NCBI GenBank assembly: GCA_021234155.1
Contig: JAJEKV010000237.1
Location: 593,251 to 657,250, forward strand
Direction: 5' to 3'
Length of the DNA stretch: 64,000 nt
From: Isoetes taiwanensis
Taxonomy: Eukaryota; Streptophyta; Lycopodiopsida; Isoetales; Isoetaceae
Position numbers and translations under genes: made by a program. This document shows positions 58,401-64,000 of this stretch, piece after piece. Positions within the stretch are counted from its first letter, which is position 1. Every line of letters starts with the position of its first letter. Below the pieces are notes generated by a model that was given only the letters and a program-made list of their open reading frames with translations, was not told the origin of the DNA and searched no databases.

Positions 58401-59297
58401 AAGGTGGTGTTGGATGAAACATCACTCAACATTGCCATCCTAAGGGAAAACTCCATGTTTCTTTATGCATGAACTTGAGGTAGGTGTTTGGAATTTTCTA
58501 CTATTGCTACATGAACTTGAGTTAGGCATTTGGAATTTTCAACTATTGCTATTAATTACTTATCTTTCCATTCTCCTTAGTCTTACCACTGGTCTTATCA
58601 TTAAGGTAAAACGTTATGTAAATTCTTATTGGTATCATGAACAAACTAGTCTTGATTTGGTGGTTTCATGGGAAGCAAATGTCATGAATGTAACGAAATT
58701 AAACTTGAAAAAGGGGTGTTTTCTGATGATGTGGCTGTACCATTGTCTAGGCAAAGCTCAATGAACCAACCATTGTCTATGCAAAGCTCAGTGAACTATT
58801 TCCAAAGTCGTGAGTTCAATTCAACGGACAGTAAAGTGTTCACCTTCTCATAGAGAGGTTTCTATCGCATAGATTGCTTATAGCCTTGCCTTATGTATTG
58901 GCTATGAGATATTGCCTATTCATCTAATATGCGATAAGAAGACATTAAAAGTGGGAGTTGCATACAACAACTTTGCTTTGAAAGACCAATATGATACCAT
59001 GCATTAAGACCAATATGATACCATGCATTAAGATTAAGTGTGAACAAAGGCAAGACATCGTGTTTCGAGTGAATCTGGGATTATCATTTCTGGGTTATAA
59101 ACTTACTGCTTGCAACGTTGGGCCTTTGTTACTAGTATTACATATAACTTATAACTTAGGGGACACAACCGTACTACATAGTGTAGGTAGATAGGTGCGA
59201 TATACAACAGTACGTTTATTATTGGCATGGCCTTGGATTGGTTTGCTTATTTACCAGTGAGGTTTGGCGCGAAAATTAGAACAAGAGCTCGTCAAGT
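55431..59297. other. Non-coding stretch
   Basis: No supported gene. It contains the 66-bp tandem at 56243-56375 and short duplications near 58465-58555, 58740-58800 and 58988-59033. It also has the dispersed repeat at 56650-56740 shared with 48.7 kb. ORFs of 60-100 codons here lack motifs. Confidence 0.4.
56243..56375 (+). repeat. 66-bp tandem duplication
   Basis: Two identical-looking units from ATCTCACCTACTTGAAAAGC at 56243 and 56309, each ending CTTCCTACTTTGGAGG. The near identity indicates a recent event. Confidence 0.9.
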
Positions 59298-59488
59298 TTA
59301 GTCCAGGGTACAGCCGCTCTGGCATCCTGGGCCGCAGTACTCAGGCGTAGATCCGCACTCACCCCATTGGCTGCAGCACAGTTTATTTTCACAGGGTTGC
59401 TCCTCCTGCTTGCTTCCCACAAGCCTGCGCATAGGCTCCACTGCGCAGCGCAAAGCACAAAAACAAAGCAACGAAGAAGCTTCAACAT
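59298..59488 (-). pseudogene. Hevein-type chitin-binding protein, frameshifted
   Basis: Three minus-strand frames each hold one part of a hevein-like precursor. The frame from ATG 59488 gives a signal peptide ([17 protein letters not shown]). Another, at about 59392-59440, gives the start of the chitin-binding domain (ACGKQAGG). A third (59298-59391) gives its cysteine core ([20 protein letters not shown]) and a stop. The domain normally has eight Cys and the aromatic residues that bind chitin; the core here keeps QWGxCG and the Tyr. Two small indels therefore break a single-domain protein. Sequencing error is possible, since the pieces are otherwise undamaged. Family role: defence against fungi. 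Confidence 0.7.
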
Positions 59489-61188
59489 TAGCCATCTTGT
59501 GTTTTGTTGTTTTCAACTTGAACCTGCTTCAGATGATGGGCATTTATATTACCGCAACATGCAAATATTTCTGCCGTGTAGCAGCACGTTGGCCGAATTC
59601 TAATTTCATCTAGAAGTTCTTTACACGTTTGGATGGCTAATTTAATGTTTGGATTGCGGAATCAGGTGTAACAGGATCTCGGAATCAGGTGTAGCCAGCG
59701 TTGAGACGGTTGCTAAAATCAAGCAGTTCTATTATTGGAAAACTGCTCAAGTATTATTGGAGTAATTTCAGGACATGAAGTTACCTTAGGGCTTAATCTC
59801 AGCCTAAACATGTGGCAATTCATGTACTTACAGATTATGAAGTTGAATGCTAACACGCTTTTCAGTGCTTGGGCAATGTTTGTGTTTCTATCTTGTTTGA
59901 TCATTGAATTGATCTTGAGTTCTCTTTGAGTTCTATTCGATCTCTTGAATCATACCCTGTTTAAGTGCTAACAGCCAGGATGATGGAATCAGGTGCAGCA
60001 CTCGTGGCGCCAACAAATGCCTATTGTTATGTGGTAAAGGATTTTAGAAAAAATCGTCCTTTTCTTATAGGAAATGATATCTGATTTACAGCAAAGTACA
60101 CTGATATATCCAGCATACAAGAAGGGGTTCACTCAGATATACCAGCATTCATTTCTATCAGCACCACATATGAATGCTTCAATCTCAAAGAGATCCCAAA
60201 CTTGGCTTGCTCATATGCCACTTAACTTATATGCAGCAAAAAAGGTAATACCGACAGAAGATTCATTTTATAACTCATTCAGAGATTATGATAGTAAGCA
60301 AAGTGCATGCAAAAAGTTGCTAACGTAGTGTCTGAAACCTACATGTAGTATTCCATATATCCAGAGGATAGTCCTTAGGATTTGTTATTCTGTTTGTACA
60401 GACTTATGATTAGAAGAACTTAGACAGAGCTCATGTTCCGCAGCATTGGAGGACCCCATTGTTGTTGGAGACACAGTTGTAAAAAGTGAGAGTGGTGAAC
60501 TGGTCTTGGCACTGAATTCTCCAACATGAATTTGCAAATCCGTAATAAACATCTGGCTGAAATTACTGTATATTTTGATTAAAATTATTTTACGCAAATC
60601 TTCCGCCACTTGCAAGAGCGGCGCCGCTATACTCTGCTTGTCCATTTTCGTCAGATTCCTCTACCTACTTGGCCGCTACATCCAAGATCCTGCAGAAAAT
60701 CTCTGCTACATCCAAGATCCGCTACTCCAATCCTCCATCGCTTCTCTAGAATGGTAAGCCGCAGGTTTTTTGCAGGTTTTACCTGGTCTGTGATCATGGA
60801 ATACTATGCTCTGCTCTGCTCTAGATCTCCATAACGGCATCAGAAACAACTGATTCAATGAATAGATGCATTAGAAACAGATGAATAGATGCAGAATATG
60901 TGATTAGATGCAGCAGAACATGTGAATAGGGCTTCAGAAACCTGAATAGAGCATCGAAATAGATGAATATGGCTTCGGCTATGGCTCATCTAAACCGGTT
61001 TATGCATGCATTTTAAGCCCCTAAGATCCGGCAAGGATTTACAGATAAAATATCTCGCACAAAATACACCCAAAACTCACCAGATCAGTTTCATTGAGCT
61101 CCAATCTGCACCCCAAAACTCACCAGATCTGTTTCATTGAGCTCCAAGCTGCATCGAACGTAATTTCAGCCAGAAGTTTATTACGTCC
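59489..61188. other. Spacer, possible 5' exon
   Basis: No recognised protein. At about 60600-60753 a C-rich plus-strand segment ends CTAGAATG|GTAAGC, the pattern of a first exon that ends just after the start codon, but no downstream exon is identified. GATCAGTTTCATTGAGCTCC-like text is duplicated at about 61083 and 61127. Confidence 0.35.
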
Positions 61189-61321
61189 CGTTATCTACGC
61201 CGGGGCCTCGTTATGCTCTCGTAGGGCCTCTCGGCGACGCCACCGGCCTCGGCGCGGCCTCGGCCGGCGGCGCCGCCTCCGAGCCCTACGGGGCATAACA
61301 AACCCACCGGCGTAGATAACG
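61189..61321. mobile_element. GC-rich 133-bp inverted-repeat element
   Basis: Terminal arms CGTTATCTACGCCGG (61189-61203) and CCGGCGTAGATAACG (61307-61321) are perfect. Inner pairs GTTATGC/GCATAAC (61210-61216/61293-61299) and CGTAGGGC/GCCCTACG (61220-61227/61283-61290) extend the foldback. The middle is almost pure G/C in AT-rich surroundings. It resembles a MITE or foldback element. A target duplication is not clear (GTCC on both sides at most). Confidence 0.65.
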
Positions 61322-61605
61322 TAGTCCAAAACCACAAACAAGGTTTCCGTTGTTTTTCAATGCGCAGATTGCTCCTGTTCGTAGTGCGGCAATTTTGCAT
61401 GTAGCTCATTTCGTGAGGAAGCCAATATTGGTGCACAACACCGATTTTCAGATATTCTAAAGACCAAAAACACCACAGAACTTCTCTACACATAAACAAT
61501 AAAACAGACTCTAGGAAGCATAAACACCACGGAATTTAGGAAGAATTAGAATGGCACAGAATCTTTGTACTTACATGGGTTTTACTTGGGAGAATCTGAA
61601 TAATG

Positions 61606-62925
61606 AGAATAGAATAGAATAGAATAGTTTTTTATGCGTCCTTTGAGACCATCGGCTATGGGACCCGGAAGGGCCTTGACAAACTATTCTTGTCAGGGTT
61701 AAAACCCCGCCGAAGAAGGGTTTTGAGGAAAAAGCGTGGCGATAATAAGAATCTTTGTCAGCTATAAGTATACATCATCATGAAATAAATGTGTATGTAC
61801 ATGTAAAGTCGTGCCCGAGGACATAGCTGATCTCGCATGTCCATGACATGACTCCCTGAAGGTATGATCCCAGCATCCAGATGCGGATCTTAGTGCTCAA
61901 ATGTCACATGTAGCGTGAGTGGGGCACGACCAGCTTCGGCATAAGCGTCGGTTGATCATATATCTTTGGCAACTTTGAAGGGTATGAGATTCATCCTCGT
62001 GGCTCCCATTTGGCGACATTGGCCGCGCTTTGTCTGGCGTGGCTCTACCAATCCATCACTTTGTCTCAGTTCCGAAGATGATGTGCCCCTATGCGAATGG
62101 AGGCAATGAGTCTGCGTCTTTTCATGGGCAAGTGGGTGCCTTGCGGGTAGCATTGTGGGCCTCGTTCAATGTGGGATTTATGTGGCGCTGGTAGTGTGTT
62201 TGTCTTGACCTGTTCAGGGCGCTGGCATCCCAAAGCTTGCTGATGAAGCAGCGTCAGATATTACCTCAAGCTATGGCGATCTGCCTCTGTTTGCACATGT
62301 ATGCTTTGTGCTCTGCACATTCCATCTAACCCATCCATTGAGCTCTCTTTTCCTAGGCATGCCTTGGCGTTGTGGCCCATTGCCGTGATATAAGCTAGTT
62401 TTGGGAGGCAGGCATCAGTCCATGTTGACCTTATGCGGAAATAGACAATGTATGTGGCGATCAAGGGTAGCCCCTCACGAAGAGCAAGAATCTGTTTCTA
62501 CTTGGTAGAATTTGATATGGGGTTTGGACTTCACCCCTGGTGCTTCATTACCAAAGAAGGCTTTACACTTTTGCTCCCAAGTCATTCAAGTAGCGAGGAT
62601 ACTCTTTGGGCCCCATACTTCAACCATTATAAAGGGCGGGGCTCCACTTAAGACTTTGAGCAGGGTGTGGTGATGGGTCCAATCATACAACTAGCTCTAT
62701 GACTATTGTTTTGCATTGCATATAGTGCTTTCCGGCCGTAGTAACTTCGTAGCCGTATGGATGTGTCGGTGCATAGTAGGCGGAAACTCACTCCCAAATA
62801 TTTTATGTGGATGCTGCTTCCACGTTGCGCCCTCGATAGCGGAAGGAGGGATCCTGCTGTTGTCGTGAAGATGATATGAAAACCACCTTAGTCTTGGCCA
62901 GGATTGGCGTGCATATCGGTTAAAC
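61606..62925 (-). mobile_element. LINE-E, 5'-truncated LINE with (TATTC)n tail
   Basis: Tail of TATTC units (61606-61626), A-run, GGTCTCAAAGGACG, GGGTCCCATAG and the 3' UTR hairpin, as in LINE-C/D. Only the end of ORF2 remains: the RT thumb (KIFGSEFPPTMHRHI, about 62750-62810, equivalent to YKYLGVEFPP of LINE-D) and the C-terminal region. Sequence at 62040-62160 aligns by eye with LINE-D 42900-43020. Truncation point near 62925. Confidence 0.75.
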
Positions 62926-64000
62926 TTGTATTTCGGTTTGATACCATTTCTCTGTTCTTTGTCGAATTTTGGTTTTGTATTTGTAGTAGACAATTTTATA
63001 GTTTGGCCATCTATGCCCGTTACTTTCCCATTGTACAGCACTACTAGTCATCTTGGACACTTATGTTCGCCCGGCCTATATGTGTTAATGCCTATATGTG
63101 TTAATGTGTTTTTGTGTTCATCAATGAAGGTATCGTCCTCATAATATGCTAGATCAATGGTGTCAGATTTTACCTCACACCCCCTATATGAACACACTCA
63201 CTCCCCATACGCCTCACATATGTACATCAACAACAACACACAAAATAAACAATAGATCCACATTACACAAATATTTGCACCAGAAACAACATGGAAATAC
63301 GTATGTGAACTCCAAGTCACACATAAAGACCATAAACCGAGTAGCCTCACAAAGCGACAAACTAAATCACATTTACATGGCCTCCCCATCTGCGGGAAGC
63401 ATAAGCTGCCCCATCCTAAAGCATTTCAACTACTCCAATTGTACAGCTCTACCTGTAGCCTCGGCCCTCTATGACCATATCTCCATCCACGGTGGCGATT
63501 GGAACAGTTGGTACAAGCCGATGTACTTTCCAAAGGAGTTGGTGGATGCAGCAAATGATTGATGCGCGTCTCCGAGTCTCGGCCGCGAGAGAACCACGGA
63601 CTACGGAAGAAGGCCGTTCCGCGATCAAACAATCGAATAACCACGGTGAGGAACCCTCCAATCAATCCACTGCGCCAAAACTCAAATCACCTACATATTC
63701 AGCCTTCTTGAATATACAGAAAAATTTCTTCACAGCAGGCGAGAGCACCACGCAAAGAATTACGGCGGTGGAAGTCCCAACACATAAAATCCTGCGAAGA
63801 ACTTGCAGAAGCCAATCTTGATCGCGGCGAACCCTTCAGTTCACAACAAAGCGGAATGTCGAGGCGGCAAAGGCAACAAAACCAAGAATTCAACACCTCA
63901 TGCTTCCCTGCATCACCAAATCCGCTTGGAGCGAACCTAGCGACATCACGGTTCACGTAGGAAGCCTTGATCAGCGAACATCCTCCCACACCAGCTAGCC
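62926..64000. other. Right end of window, no recognised gene
   Basis: Two overlapping ORFs occur: plus 63146-63562 (with MASPSAGSISCPILKHFN near 63379) and minus 63699-63989 (Cys-rich in part). The DNA from about 63380 is less AT-rich than before and could be the start of a gene continuing past 64000. Neither ORF matches a family I know. Confidence 0.3.

Overview
This looks like a transposon-rich stretch of a land-plant nuclear genome. It is AT-rich with long non-coding stretches. The genes have short GT-AG introns, one promoter carries a plant telo-box (AAACCCTAA), and there is a hevein-type chitin-binding remnant. L1-type LINEs, a LINE group with an unusual HRTIMVG-like RT block, a pogo/Tigger-like transposase and a DFAENY-type transposase occur together. 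That mix fits a fern or another non-seed plant better than a flowering plant, but this is inference and the species cannot be read from the window.

Layout. 1-6.9 kb: decayed sense L1-type LINE (LINE-A). Its 3' end is repeated at 9.2-9.9 kb, and a gene-fragment region lies between the two copies. 11.8-23.5 kb: a second L1-type LINE (LINE-B, minus strand) bounded by a 16-bp target-site duplication. It is split by a 5.9-kb block of 1.6 copies of a 3.7-kb unit and by a transposase remnant that replaces its endonuclease. 23.5-26.1 kb: pogo/Tigger-like pseudogene. 26.2-26.4 kb: a tRNA-type SINE and a perfect 33-bp inverted repeat. 27.2 kb: a small secreted Pro/Ala-rich protein. 30.1-30.8 kb: the clearest host gene, a two-exon nuclear gene for the N-terminal half of mitochondrial ribosomal protein L2. 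32.0-32.6 kb: a CDPK-like kinase remnant without its activation segment. 33.2-38.9, 42.4-47.1 and 61.6-62.9 kb: minus-strand copies of a LINE group with microsatellite-type 3' tails. 39-42.4 and 50-61 kb: mostly non-coding, with orphan exons, tandem duplications, Helitron-like ends, a hevein-like pseudogene and a compact GC-rich inverted-repeat element.

Most interesting signal. Six dispersed loci end in the same short sequence (GTCTCCGTGGACG, an A-run, then a TATTC, CTTC or TTTAT tail). They are three long LINE copies, a 5'-truncated LINE end, a 37-bp solo tail with an 8-bp target duplication, and the tRNA-derived SINE. This is the pattern expected of a LINE that recognises a specific 3' end and a SINE that borrows it. 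LINE-C of this group also carries about 195-bp tandem repeats in its 5' region, like L1 promoter monomers.

Few functional genes are visible. The uL2m gene and the small secreted protein are intact. Everything else recognised is broken, partial or an isolated exon.
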